From: Xanthomonas theicola
GTDB lineage: Bacteria > Pseudomonadota > Gammaproteobacteria > Xanthomonadales > Xanthomonadaceae
Direction of reading: 5' to 3'
Length of the DNA stretch: 64,000 bases
NCBI RefSeq assembly: GCF_014236795.1
Contig: NZ_CP049017.1
Coordinates: 2,582,001-2,646,000 of the forward strand
Part shown: positions 1-8,404 of the stretch, one piece after another
How positions within the stretch are numbered: position 1 is the stretch's first letter
Layout: each line of letters starts with the position of its first letter
Translations under genes and position numbers: made by a program
The notes under the pieces: generated by a model
The model's input: the letters and a program-made list of their open reading frames with translations, nothing else
What the model was told of the DNA's origin: nothing
Database searches by the model: none

Positions 1-478
1 ATGGCGCGTAGGCCATCGTCTCGGCGTTGCTGAGCTGCACCGCCTGCACGATCTTGCCGTTGAGCGCATCGCTGGCCGGGGTCGGCGCCGCGGCCTGAGC
101 GAGCATGCGCGCGTTGAGCGTCTTGAGCATCGACGGCGACGGCGATGGCGATGGCGACGGAGCGGCCGGTGCCACTGGCGGCGGCGGGGCGCCGCCGGCG
201 GCCGCGGACGCGGCAGCCGCGTCGCTGCTGTCCCCGCCCCCGCCCGTGCCGGTCGGCGCGGCGGCGGACCTGTCCGTGGCGGCAGGCGCGGCGGGCGCCG
301 CATCCGCGGGAGACGGCGCCGCGGATGCGGCCGCTGGCGCGACGCCTGCCGACGCGGCGCTCGGCGCAGGCGCTGCACCTGGCGCGGCGGGCGCAGGCGC
401 CTGGGCGGCCGGCGCCGGCAACGCCACGGCGGCCGTGGGCGACGACGGCGGGGTCTGCTTGCTTCCGAAAGGCCACAT
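1..478 (-). CDS. RebB-family R-body protein with long Pro/Ala/Ser linker (partial at window edge)
   Basis: The gene reads off the left edge of the window, so its C-terminus is missing. The start at 478 is preceded by a good ribosome site (AGGAGAG). The first ~130 residues are low complexity: Ala/Pro/Gly/Ser-rich and ending in a (Ser-Pro)n run encoded by near-perfect hexamers at 129-160. After that comes LNGKIVQAVQLSNAETMAYAP, which lines up with VNSQITDAVTQTNVKVVAEAP of the neighbouring rebB-like gene; this marks the RebB 'killing trait' domain. R-body proteins polymerise into coiled protein ribbons. The long linker is unusual against ~80-110-residue RebB proteins and suggests a variant subunit. 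Family assignment is by resemblance only. Confidence 0.6.
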   Translation of the reverse strand, partial: MWPFGSKQTPPSSPTAAVALPAPAAQAPAPAAPGAAPAPSAASAGVAPAAASAAPSPADAAPAAPAATDRSAAAPTGTGGGGDSSDAAAASAAAGGAPPPPVAPAAPSPSPSPSPSMLKTLNARMLAQAAAPTPASDALNGKIVQAVQLSNAETMAYAP

Positions 479-545
479 ACCACTCTCCTGGAGGATGGAT
501 CGACGCCGTATCTTCACCGGACCCCACGCGAACGGCGCCGCCGCG

Positions 546-779
546 TCACTTCTCGCCGATCGCCATGATCAGTGCCACGGCCTTGGACACCACCGCGTTG
601 GACACCTGATTCAACGCCTGCTGGCTGTGCACCGCGTTCTGCAACGCCAGCCCGGTGGAGTGGCTGGCGACCTGGTACAGCGACGCGATCGCCTGAGCGG
701 GCGCTTCGGCCACCACCTTGACGTTGGTCTGGGTGACCGCGTCGGTGATCTGCGAATTGACGAGCGTGTTGTCTGCCAT
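546..779 (-). CDS. rebB: RebB-like R-body structural protein
   Basis: A 77-residue protein of typical RebB length and composition. It has the conserved core VNSQITDAVTQTNVKV, then AEAPAQAIASLYQ and ALQNAVHSQQALNQ. RebB-type proteins are the subunits of R-bodies, insoluble ribbons that coil inside the cell and extend on a pH shift, best known from Caedibacter killer symbionts; homologues occur in many free-living proteobacteria. The ATG at 779 has an AAGGA ribosome site. It lies between a sigma factor gene upstream and a second RebB-like gene downstream, all on the minus strand, which fits a reb operon under its own regulator. No RebA or RebD homologue is visible in this window. Confidence 0.82.
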   Translation of the reverse strand: MADNTLVNSQITDAVTQTNVKVVAEAPAQAIASLYQVASHSTGLALQNAVHSQQALNQVSNAVVSKAVALIMAIGEK

Positions 780-937
780 GAACCTGTTCCTTCGTAAGTC
801 GCATGCCGGGAAGCGCCGCGGCGATCACGGCGCCATGCCGTGGGTCGGACGCGGCGCCCGCGTTGCCGCGGCCCTAGCCGGCCCGGCGTTGAATGAAACG
901 CCGCCATGGGCGGCTTGTGAAACCGCGGTCGCTGCGC

Positions 938-1507
938 TCATTCCGCCACCAGCGCCAGGCGCAGGCGCTTGCGCAGCAATTCCACGCGCTTGCGCACCAG
1001 CGGCTGGTTGATGCTGAGCAGCGTGGCGATCATCGGGTACGGCAACTCGTCGACGAAGCGGTAGGCGAACAGGCGGCGTTGCGCGCGGGTCAGCGCCGCC
1101 ACCGCGGCGACCACCCGCTGCAGTTGGTCGTCCAGTTCGGCACGCTGCAACGCCGTCATCGCCCGATCGGCCACGGTGTCCACGTCCTTGGCCTGCTGCT
1201 GGTCCAGCGGCCCGGCGCCGCTGCGGCGGCGCCTGACCGCATCCAGGAACACATGCCGCAACACCACGAACAGGAAGCCCTGCGGATCGGTCATCGCGTC
1301 CGGCGAGCGGCGTATGAACAGCAGCGCCTTCACCGCGGTATCGGACAGCAGGTCCTCGGCCGCATCCAGGCGCCCGTTCACCAGCCGCAACGCACGCCTG
1401 CGCAGATCCGGCAAGGCGGTGCGCCACGCATGCGTGAACATCTCGTCGGCCCTGGCGAAACGGCCGCCATCCGCATTCCCCTTTCCCTTCCCCTTTGCCA
1501 CATCCAT
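938..1507 (-). CDS. Sigma-70-family RNA polymerase sigma factor of the reb locus
   Basis: A 189-residue sigma-70-family protein. The N-terminal half (about 25-90) resembles region 2, with AEDLLSDTAVKALL and DPQGFLFVVLRHVFLDAVRRRR. After a linker the C-terminal half (about 125-185) forms a region-4 helix-turn-helix with LTRAQRRLFAYRFVDELPYPMIATLLSINQ. The start at 1507 has GGGGAG seven bases upstream; an in-frame ATG at 1537 also has a GGAG site and cannot be excluded. Sigma-factor genes are commonly linked to rebB genes, so it probably drives R-body expression; this is inference. A terminator separates it from the two genes upstream. Confidence 0.78.
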   Translation of the reverse strand: MDVAKGKGKGNADGGRFARADEMFTHAWRTALPDLRRRALRLVNGRLDAAEDLLSDTAVKALLFIRRSPDAMTDPQGFLFVVLRHVFLDAVRRRRSGAGPLDQQQAKDVDTVADRAMTALQRAELDDQLQRVVAAVAALTRAQRRLFAYRFVDELPYPMIATLLSINQPLVRKRVELLRKRLRLALVAE

Positions 1508-1697
1508 CGCACACTCCCCACAAAATCCCCTGTGCATCGAGTCTCCGCGGCGGGTGCGGGCGATAGCTGTTCCCTGGGTGACAACGCCACGCCGCGGCGG
1601 CCGGCGATCGCGTCGCGCGCGCCATGCGGCGCCGTTTTGTCTACGCATGCATACGCCGGTGCACGCCGGCGGCGGTGCCGCTGCTGCGCGCGCAAGC

Positions 1698-1733
1698 AAA
1701 AAAACAGGGCCTGCTGCGGATGCAATCAGGCCC
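1698..1733 (-). terminator. Intrinsic terminator between the ADA-like operon and the sigma factor gene
   Basis: Read on the minus strand, GGGCCTG pairs with CAGGCCC around a 13-base loop and is followed closely by a run of seven to eight T. It sits just after the stop of the 78-residue gene at 1774 and before the sigma factor gene, so the ADA-like/small-protein pair and the sigma/rebB genes are probably separate transcripts. Confidence 0.75.
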
Positions 1734-1773
1734 GGATCGGCATGTCTGGCGTGCAGGCGTGGCGTGGCGCGGA

Positions 1774-2010
1774 TCAGCGCGGTCGCAGCAGCTTGATCAG
1801 GGCGTCGAGGACGTTGGGATCGCTCAGTGCATGCAGCAGCTGATCCAGCTTCGGCGAACAGGGCTGCACTGGCGGTGCGGCTGCCGGCGCCGCCGCGTCC
1901 ACCACGTCCACCGGCGGCGGTGCGGCGGCGGTGGACGGTGGCGGCGCCAACGGCGCTTGCCACAGGTACTCGGCGATCTCGTCCATCGCCGCCGCGTGCG
2001 CGGCCATCAT
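1774..2010 (-). CDS. Small Pro/Ala-rich protein of the reb locus, unknown function
   Basis: A 78-residue protein. Its ATG overlaps the stop of the upstream gene as ATGA (2007-2010), so the two are translationally coupled. An acidic, amphipathic N-terminus (about 1-20) is joined by a Pro/Ala-rich linker (20-50) to a short helical C-terminus (SPKLDQLLHALSDPNVLDALIKLL). I do not recognise a family. The tight coupling suggests a partner or adaptor of the ADA-like protein. The linker style resembles that of the long RebB-like protein at 1-478, which fits a role in the same structure, but this is speculative. Confidence 0.6.
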   Translation of the reverse strand: MMAAHAAAMDEIAEYLWQAPLAPPPSTAAAPPPVDVVDAAAPAAAPPVQPCSPKLDQLLHALSDPNVLDALIKLLRPR

Positions 2011-4223
2011 GGCTTGGCCGGCGGCGCGCGCCGCACCACCACCACCGAAGCCGGGCCCTTGAAGCCGTCCAGCGATTCCAGCCCGAGCGGGCCGCCCTTG
2101 CTTTCCAGCGTGGCGGGCTGGCCGATGGTGACCCGCCAGTAGCCCAGCGCCAGCCTGCGCAACAGCGCCGACAGGGTTTGCAGCAGATCCACCTGCAGTT
2201 CGTTCTGGTTGTTCGGCAGCAGCTTGTAGACCAACAGCACCAGCATGCGCAGGTACTCGTGCTGTATGCCGGTATGCTCCACGCCCTGGCCATCGGCGCC
2301 GAGCAGGTAGGAGCGCCAGTTCTGGAACACCAGCAGGACGCGCACCATCGCTTGATAGCGCAGCGCCGCGGCGGGCGCGTCGCCGGCGCAGTACAGCGCC
2401 AGTTTGCAGTAGGTATCGAACAGGAAATCGCCCTGCGCCGGCTCGTAGATCGGCCCCAGCGCCGCCCGCAGTTGCTCTTGCAACCACTGCCGGTTCTGCT
2501 GCAGCGTGGTCGCCAGGTCGCCCTGCGCCTGGCCGAGGGCGAGGAACCTGGCGATCTGTGCACGATCCAGGCCCTGCGACTCCATGCTGAGCACGGCATT
2601 GCCGACCGCCTCCAGCACATCGGTATCGATGTACCCGTCCAACTGCCGGTATCCGCGGTTGAGCCGGTAGCCCTGCACCGAGTCGAACACCCCCGACGCA
2701 CCGGTGATCACATTGCTGCCCAGGTTGGTGTCGAAAGCCAGCCACGGATAGCGCGCGGCCATGTAGCTGCGGTAGTAGTAATCGTGGCCCAGACGGAACG
2801 CGAACAGCGCGTTGCCGTGCACCAGCGCGTGGTAGCAATCGGTCCCGGGAGTTGCCGATGGCTGGTCCAGCGTCTGGCTCAGCGCCATCACGTTGCGCTT
2901 GGCGTGGTACCCGGCCAGCTCGCGCGACAGCGGCGCATTGACGTCGAAGCGGCGCAGCACATGCCCGCCGTGGCTGAAGGCGGTATTGGCGAACAGCTCC
3001 TCGAACAGGCCCTGCGGGACCGCGGTCCCGCGGCTACCGCGCCGGCTGTCGCGGCGCCTGGCCTGTGCCGCGGACCACGCATCGAGGACGTACGCGGACA
3101 GCGCGGCGTAAAACCGCCGATCCGGGTCGCCCACCTGGTGCATGTAGTAGCCCACCACCGAGCGGTTCTCGGTGCCGAAGCCGCTGCCCTCGCCGCAGTG
3201 GATGTGCACGATCGCGCGCAAGGCGCGCTTGCCGGCGCCGGCGCCGGCGCCGGCGCCGAAGTTGCCGCCCAGCGCGCCGGCGTTCGCCTGCAACCACGCG
3301 AACAGCTCAGCGTAATTGCCGACCTTGTTCTCCGCGCCCAGCAGATCCAGCCCGACGATGGTCGCATGGCCGTTTCCCTGCCCGGTGAGCAGCGGCGCGA
3401 CCTTCTCGGTCAGGTGCGCGCTCAACGCGCCGTCGCGCATGTAGTGATGGGGCGAGTGCACCAGCAGGCGGTAGTCGGTGCCGTAGTCTTCGTTATATCC
3501 CTGCGCCAGCTGCGCCAGCTGCGGGATCTCGTCCTCGGCGGCGGCGGCCTGGATCAACAGCACGCCGTCCTCGCGCAGGAAGTCGAAGGTCGCCCGCACC
3601 CACATGCGGTAGTCGGCCTTCTGCGATTCGCTCCAGCTGTCGTACTTGGCGGGATCGCCCTGGCACAGTTGCTTCACGAAATGACCGCGCAACTTGTAGG
3701 CATCGTCGAACGGGGTGTACTTGCTGGCGCCGTAGATCTTGTTGTTGAAGTAGCGCACCAGCGTGCGCAGACTGTCGGCAGGGCCTTGCGCCGAGGCCAG
3801 CGCAGGCGCGATGATCTCGTGGTCGACCAGTTCGTAGAGCGTCGGCGCCTGCGGCGGGAGCGCCAGTTCATCGCGCACGTAGCCAGCGTCGGCCGCCATC
3901 ACCTGGCATGCGATGTACACGTTCTCCGCCACGCATTCTGCGCGTTCGTACTCGGCGCGGTCGGGCCTGTGCAACAGCCGCGCGAACGAGTTGCCGGTGC
4001 GCTCGATCATCAGCATCAGCGCATAGCCGAACAGCCGCAGTTCGCCCTTGACCTGCGCGTGTGCATCGTTGGCGTAGAAGCGCTGCGCCAGCAACTGCGC
4101 CAGCGACGGCCGCGCGTCGTCGGGACGCTTGCGCTGCGTCGGCAGGATGCCGGTGAAGTGGCTGTGGAAATCGCAGACGTAGCGGTTCAGCTGGGTCTGT
4201 TCGGCGAGCTTGAAATAGGCCAT
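2007..4223 (-). CDS. Large protein with adenosine-deaminase-like metal-binding landmarks, reb-linked
   Basis: A 738-residue protein, no signal peptide. It carries, in the order of the ADA/AMP-deaminase amidohydrolase fold, HSHFTG (H20, H22), VGLDLLGAENK (about 290-300), VHIHCGEGSG (H340 or H342, E345), RLGHD (H480), DTNLGSNVITGAS (498-510, like the CP.SN..TGA strand of ADA) and YIDTDV (D533/D535). These would supply the HxH, His and Asp zinc ligands and the general acid Glu. The last ~200 residues are helical and unassigned. A (Gly-Ala)n run at 323-331 comes from a GCCGGC hexamer repeat at 3231-3257. The start at 4223 has AAGGA upstream. The assignment is motif-based; the substrate is unknown and the family link is inference. 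Confidence 0.6.
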   Translation of the reverse strand: MAYFKLAEQTQLNRYVCDFHSHFTGILPTQRKRPDDARPSLAQLLAQRFYANDAHAQVKGELRLFGYALMLMIERTGNSFARLLHRPDRAEYERAECVAENVYIACQVMAADAGYVRDELALPPQAPTLYELVDHEIIAPALASAQGPADSLRTLVRYFNNKIYGASKYTPFDDAYKLRGHFVKQLCQGDPAKYDSWSESQKADYRMWVRATFDFLREDGVLLIQAAAAEDEIPQLAQLAQGYNEDYGTDYRLLVHSPHHYMRDGALSAHLTEKVAPLLTGQGNGHATIVGLDLLGAENKVGNYAELFAWLQANAGALGGNFGAGAGAGAGKRALRAIVHIHCGEGSGFGTENRSVVGYYMHQVGDPDRRFYAALSAYVLDAWSAAQARRRDSRRGSRGTAVPQGLFEELFANTAFSHGGHVLRRFDVNAPLSRELAGYHAKRNVMALSQTLDQPSATPGTDCYHALVHGNALFAFRLGHDYYYRSYMAARYPWLAFDTNLGSNVITGASGVFDSVQGYRLNRGYRQLDGYIDTDVLEAVGNAVLSMESQGLDRAQIARFLALGQAQGDLATTLQQNRQWLQEQLRAALGPIYEPAQGDFLFDTYCKLALYCAGDAPAAALRYQAMVRVLLVFQNWRSYLLGADGQGVEHTGIQHEYLRMLVLLVYKLLPNNQNELQVDLLQTLSALLRRLALGYWRVTIGQPATLESKGGPLGLESLDGFKGPASVVVVRRAPPAKP

Positions 4224-4609
4224 GGCGGATCCTTGGAAGGAAGAGAACGGCAGCGGCACCCACCGCCGCGGGACAGGGCCGCAACCCGGTTGGCTGGCGC
4301 CTCCGGCAGCGCGGCGATGCGGGAATCCGGAGGCAGGCATGGGGCGGCGCGACACAGCGGCGACGGCCATGGCGGCACCCGGGGAAGCGGCGCGCGATCG
4401 CCGCGGCGTTCGCCGCTATCGGGCGGCGCGCCGTGGATCGCGGGCGGCGGCGGTGCCCGCGCACGCCCATCCCAGGACGGCGCCAGCACCACCGCGATGC
4501 AGGCCAGCGTCACGCAGCAGGCCTGGCGCAGGCGCATACGGCGCAGGCGCCTGGCGCGCGTCCATGCCGATCGGGCACGGGATCGGCGGCCACCGTTGGT
4601 ATCGAGCAT
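4187..4609 (-). CDS. Possible small membrane-anchored protein
   Basis: A 140-codon reading frame whose start at 4609 follows a near-consensus ribosome site (GGAGGAG, about 4-5 bases before ATG). The N-terminus is basic (RSRARSAWTRARRLRRMRLRQ), followed by a single hydrophobic stretch (ACCVTLACIAVVLA, about 30-43) and then a Pro/Arg-rich tail with no recognisable domain. It ends inside the start of the next gene (overlap 4187-4223). In such GC-rich DNA a frame of this length can be chance; the strong ribosome site is the main argument for it. If real it would be the first gene of the reb-linked operon. Confidence 0.35.
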   Translation of the reverse strand: MLDTNGGRRSRARSAWTRARRLRRMRLRQACCVTLACIAVVLAPSWDGRARAPPPPAIHGAPPDSGERRGDRAPLPRVPPWPSPLCRAAPCLPPDSRIAALPEAPANRVAALSRGGGCRCRSLPSKDPPWPISSSPNRPS

Positions 4610-4733
4610 GGCACTCCTCCGCAGGGGAAGGGATCGCTTCGATCATGCGCATGCCGCTCCCGCGCGGTGCGCGGCGGCGGGCAATCGCAGTGCTCGGCGA
4701 CACCTTCCCAAACGCTGCCGCGGGCGCGATGTG

Positions 4734-4770
4734 AAAAAAAAGCCGCACCCGGCTTGGCACCGGGTACGGC
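4734..4770 (-). terminator. Intrinsic terminator of the alpha-L-fucosidase gene
   Basis: On the minus strand an 11-base stem (GCCGTACCCGG with CCGGGTGCGGC, one mismatch) around a 7-base loop is followed by eight T. It lies 26 bases past the fucosidase stop. Confidence 0.88.
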
Positions 4771-4795
4771 CTGGAGGTGTCGCGGTCGGGTGCGG

Positions 4796-6178
4796 TCAGC
4801 GCGCGGCGGCGCCCACATCGAACAGCTGGAACTCGCGGATGTGCGCCGCATCGGCACTGGACAGGATGTTCAGGCGCACGCGCGAGGCGGTGACCGCCGG
4901 GAAGCGGTCGATCTTCATGTGCCCGATCGCCTCGGCCTGCGCCACCTTGACCCATGCGCCGTCGCGGAACACTTCTACCGCGTACTTCTGCACCAGTTGG
5001 CCGGCGTTGAGCCATTCCATCGACATCGCGCTGTCGAAGGTCACCGGTTGCTTGAACTGCAGTTCCAGCGTGGCGTGGTGCGAACCGGCCGGTGCGCTCC
5101 AGAAGGTGTCGCGGTCGCCGTCCACCGCCGCGGCGATCGCGGCGTCGGCCTTGAGCCGGCCGCGCACCAGGTTGCGCTCGGCGCCGTAGCGCGCCTGCAG
5201 CGCCTGGCCCATCTCCTCCAGCCGCTTGACGTCGGCATCGGGCAGCAGGCCGCGCTTGTCCGGGGCGATGCCGAGCACCAACTGGCCGCCGCGGCCGACG
5301 CTGTCTTCCCAGATCTGCACCAATTCGTCCACGCTCTTCAGCGTCGCGGCGCTGTTAGGGTGCCAGAACCACTGCAGCTTGTGCAGCGGCGTGTCCACTT
5401 CCACCGGGCGCCAGCGCAGGTAGCCGTGGCGATCGATCACGTTCCAGTTCTCGCCTTCGATCACCCCGGCCTCGTTGCCGACCCAGCGCACGTCGCCGTA
5501 TTCGAACAACGCGGTGTCGGCGAACACCATCGCGTTGGGCTGGTAGGTGCGCAGCTCTTCCAGGTACTTGTCGAAGTCGTAGACATGGCCGGCGCTGCCG
5601 GCGCCGTCCAGCCACCATTCGGTCAGCGGGCCGTAGTGCGAGGCCAGGTCCACCAGTTGCGCGGCGTAGTACTTGTCGTAGGCCTTGGGATCGGCGTACC
5701 TGGGCTCGTGGCGATCCCACGGCGACAGGTAGATGCCGAAGCCCATGCCCTGCTTGCGCACCGCCTCGCTGGTCATCTTCACCAGGTCGCCCTTGCCGCC
5801 CAGCCACGGGCTGTTCTTCACCGAGTACTCGCTCTCGCTGGTCGGCCACAGCGAAAAGCCGTCGTGGTGCTTGGCGACCAGGATCAGGTACTTGGCGCCG
5901 GCCGCCTTGGACGCGCGCGCCCATTGCGCGGGATCCACCTGGTCCGGATTGAACACCGCCGGGCTGGCGGTGCCGTCGCCCCACTCGCGGTCCAGAAAGG
6001 TATTGGTGCCGAAGTGCACGATCACGCCGAACTCCAGGTCCTGCCAGGCGACCTGCTGCGGCGACGGTTTCACCTCGGAGAAACTGTCCGCCAGCGCATT
6101 CGGCGCGGCCAGCGCGGCCAGCGCGGTCAGGCCAAGGGCGGCCAGCCAGCGGATCGGAGAGAGCGGGCGGTTCGGCAT
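4796..6178 (-). CDS. Secreted alpha-L-fucosidase (GH29)
   Basis: A 460-residue enzyme that removes alpha-linked L-fucose from glycans. An N-terminal signal peptide (about 1-30, ending ALA) points to the periplasm or outside. GH29 features include WQDLEFGVIVHFG (45-57), KYLILVAKHHDGFSLWPT (96-112) and TEWWLDGAG (187-194), where D191 sits at the family nucleophile position. The C-terminal ~120 residues resemble a discoidin-like (F5/8 type C) beta-sandwich. It is divergent from the sialidase-like gene at 6290 and close to a glycosylasparaginase, so a role in degrading plant N-glycans or xyloglucan is likely. Its own terminator follows. Confidence 0.92.
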   Translation of the reverse strand: MPNRPLSPIRWLAALGLTALAALAAPNALADSFSEVKPSPQQVAWQDLEFGVIVHFGTNTFLDREWGDGTASPAVFNPDQVDPAQWARASKAAGAKYLILVAKHHDGFSLWPTSESEYSVKNSPWLGGKGDLVKMTSEAVRKQGMGFGIYLSPWDRHEPRYADPKAYDKYYAAQLVDLASHYGPLTEWWLDGAGSAGHVYDFDKYLEELRTYQPNAMVFADTALFEYGDVRWVGNEAGVIEGENWNVIDRHGYLRWRPVEVDTPLHKLQWFWHPNSAATLKSVDELVQIWEDSVGRGGQLVLGIAPDKRGLLPDADVKRLEEMGQALQARYGAERNLVRGRLKADAAIAAAVDGDRDTFWSAPAGSHHATLELQFKQPVTFDSAMSMEWLNAGQLVQKYAVEVFRDGAWVKVAQAEAIGHMKIDRFPAVTASRVRLNILSSADAAHIREFQLFDVGAAAR

Positions 6179-6235
6179 CGCGGGTCCTCGCAGTCGTCGG
6201 GGGCAGCCGTTGCTGCCGGCACAAACAGCATATGG

Positions 6236-6255
6236 TATTTAATTGATGATAAATA
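6236..6255. promoter_or_regulatory. AT-rich divergent promoter region with inverted repeat
   Basis: The 111-bp gap between the divergent fucosidase and sialidase-like genes holds the only AT-rich stretch nearby. It contains the inverted half-sites TATTTA (6236-6241) and TAAATA (6250-6255) eight bases apart, flanked by GGTAT direct repeats. This would suit a shared operator for both genes, but no regulator binding consensus is recognised. Confidence 0.35.
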
Positions 6256-6289
6256 GGTATCTTCCAAATCGACGCAGGACCGGACCACC

Positions 6290-7378
6290 ATGCTGCCCCC
6301 CTCGCGACTCCCGTTGCTGTGGCTGTTCGCCGTGCGCGCGATCGCCGCCCCTGCGCCGGCCATGCCGTCGCCTGGCCTGCCGTCGCCGATCGTCTATAGC
6401 GAATTCGTCGACGCCCACCCGCCGACCGCGCAATGCCACGCCTCGACGCTGGTGGAAACCCGCGACGGGCTGCTCGCCGCCTGGTTCGGCGGACGCCACG
6501 AAGGCGCCGACGACGTCGGCATCTGGGTCGCGCGACGCGACGCGCACGGCTGGCAGCCGGCGCAGCGCGTGGCCGACGGCGCGCAGCCGCAGGGCAAGTC
6601 GCTGCCGGCGTGGAATCCGGTGCTGTTCCAGCCTGCGCAAGGGCCGCTGCGGCTGTTCTACAAGGTCGGCCCGGACCCGAAGCGCTGGTGGGGCATGCAG
6701 ACCACCTCCGCCGATGGCGGCGCGCACTGGTCCGCGCCCTCTCGCCTGCCCGACGGCATCCTCGGCCCGATCAAGAACAAGCCGGTGCAACTGGCCGACG
6801 GCCGCATCCTCAGCCCCAGCAGCAGCGAGGACGCCGGCTGGGTCGCGCACATGGAATGGTCCGACGACGACGGCGCGCACTGGACCCGCGGCCCGGCGTT
6901 GAACGCCCCCGAGCGGATCGGCGCGATCCAGCCCAGCGTGCTGGTGCATGCGGACGGCAGCGTGCAGGCGATCGGCCGCAGCCGGCAGAACCACGTGTTC
7001 AGCGTCTGGTCGCGCGACCACGGCCGCAGCTGGGAACCGATGACCCTGCTCGACCTGGCCAATCCCAATGCCGGCACCGATGCGGTGATGCTGGCCGATG
7101 GCCGCGCGCTGCTGGTCTACAACCCCACCCAGGCCGGCAAGGACTGGTGGGACGGCCGCGGCACGCTGGCGGTGGCGCTGTCCGACGACGGCACGCATTG
7201 GACCCGCGTGCTGACCCTGGAGGACAGCCCCAAGGACGAATTCTCCTATCCGGCGGTGATCCAGACCCGCGACGGCCTGGTGCACATCAGCTACACCTGG
7301 AAACGCCAGCGCATCCGCCACGTGGCGCTGGATCCGGCACGGCTTGGCGGCCGCGCGATCACGCCCGCCGCGCACTGA
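6290..7378 (+). CDS. Sialidase-like (BNR-repeat) exported hydrolase
   Basis: A 362-residue protein with a short hydrophobic N-terminus consistent with export. It has the six-bladed propeller style of the sialidase superfamily, with Asp-box motifs SADGGAHWS, SDDDGAHWT, SRDHGRSWE and SDDGTHWT, and a conserved early segment (CHASTLVETRDGLLAAWFGG..EGADDVGIWVARR). This subgroup of exo-sialidase-like proteins is often found with plant-glycan genes, and the true substrate may not be sialic acid, which plants lack. It is divergent from the GH29 gene and shares its intergenic region. The fold call is firm; the substrate is open. Confidence 0.85.
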   Translation: MLPPSRLPLLWLFAVRAIAAPAPAMPSPGLPSPIVYSEFVDAHPPTAQCHASTLVETRDGLLAAWFGGRHEGADDVGIWVARRDAHGWQPAQRVADGAQPQGKSLPAWNPVLFQPAQGPLRLFYKVGPDPKRWWGMQTTSADGGAHWSAPSRLPDGILGPIKNKPVQLADGRILSPSSSEDAGWVAHMEWSDDDGAHWTRGPALNAPERIGAIQPSVLVHADGSVQAIGRSRQNHVFSVWSRDHGRSWEPMTLLDLANPNAGTDAVMLADGRALLVYNPTQAGKDWWDGRGTLAVALSDDGTHWTRVLTLEDSPKDEFSYPAVIQTRDGLVHISYTWKRQRIRHVALDPARLGGRAITPAAH

Positions 7379-7425
7379 CCGCCGCGACGGGCTGGCGCTG
7401 TCCGCACCGATCGACGCGTGGACAG

Positions 7426-7450
7426 TTCGCCTCGAGCATCAATGCCTCGT
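7426..7450 (+). promoter_or_regulatory. Imperfect PIP box upstream of the xopL-like gene
   Basis: TTCGC, then exactly 15 bases, then CTCGT: one base off the HrpX-binding consensus TTCGB-N15-TTCGB. It lies 72 bp before the start codon at 7523, in the right orientation. No clear YANNNT -10 element appears at the usual 30-32 bp spacing, so the site may be weak or decayed. Confidence 0.45.
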
Positions 7451-7522
7451 CCCCCGGCGTGGACACGACCCATCGAAGCAGGCCACTCGCTGACCGCACA
7501 ACCGGCACAGTGAGGGCCGTCC

Positions 7523-8404
7523 ATGCACCGCATCGACCGCCCCAGCGCATCCTCGAGCCGGCACAGCAGTGCCGATCCTTGGCGAGCGGATGCGCCGGCA
7601 CGAACGCCTGCGCCTGGCGCAGGCTCGCCGCCCGATTTTGGGGCTGCCGCAGCGATGGAGCACGCGGGTTTTTCCCTGCGTGTGCCGGACCGGCAGCAGC
7701 GCCAGCCGCACTCCGGCGCTTCGTCCTCGGCCGCACCACCGGCCACGCGAACGCTGCGCAGGCTGAATCAGTTGGCAAGGAACCCGTCCCTCCCTGCATC
7801 CGCGAGGCCGGCCCCAGAGCCAGTTGACAGCCGCGGGCCGCCACGCCTGAACGACACCGAGCGCAGGCGATTCCACCTCGACGCTGTCGATTCGCCGCAG
7901 CTGTTGCCGCGCGTCGCCACCGCATCGCCGCAGGTCCAGAGTGCAGGTCAACAGCGCACCACGGACAGCGGGGCCGTTCCGTTGCGGGAGCACCTGCAGC
8001 AATGGCAGCACGCGTGCGAACGGAATCTCGCCTCATGGGGTCCACATTGGGAACGGATGGCTGGACAGATCAATGACGTCCAAGCGCACATCCCCACGGT
8101 GCTGCAGGAGACGGCACGCATCCTCGCAACAGCGTCAAGACCAGACCACCCTTCCTTGAAGGTGGAGCTCAGTCCGCTTCCACAGTTCCCCCGGGACATA
8201 TCGCCTCTCGCTCACCTGACGAACATATACATCAACACCGCTTGCCTGCAGTCGCTTCCGGAATCGATCGGGGACCTGCGCAATCTTCGCCACCTGCAAC
8301 TCTGCAACAGCCTGCTGACGGCCCTGCCTGAGTCGCTGTGCGACCTCGGCAACCCGAAGACGCTCTTCATTACCAACAACAGTGGACTGAGCGCTTCCCG
8401 ATAA
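7523..8404 (+). pseudogene. xopL-like type III effector, frameshifted in the LRR and cut by an IS3 element
   Basis: The frame codes for 293 residues. The first ~150 are Ser/Ala/Pro/Arg-rich and disordered, typical of a type III secretion leader. A helical stretch (LREHLQQWQHACERNLASW) and the segment VELSPLPQFPRDISPLAHLTNIYINTACLQSLPESIGDL, with LRR repeats, resemble the N-terminal and LRR parts of XopL, an E3 ubiquitin ligase effector. The frame stops at 8404, but the next LRR (LPDNLARLDASLWD) continues in a different frame from about 8393 and then meets the left inverted repeat of an IS3 element at 8474. The rest of the LRR and the whole C-terminal ligase domain are absent. A non-functional remnant is likely. 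Confidence 0.7.

Noticed and set aside
1827..5189. A 1120-codon plus-strand frame
   Set aside because: Antisense to the ADA-like gene and part of the fucosidase gene; no protein family features.
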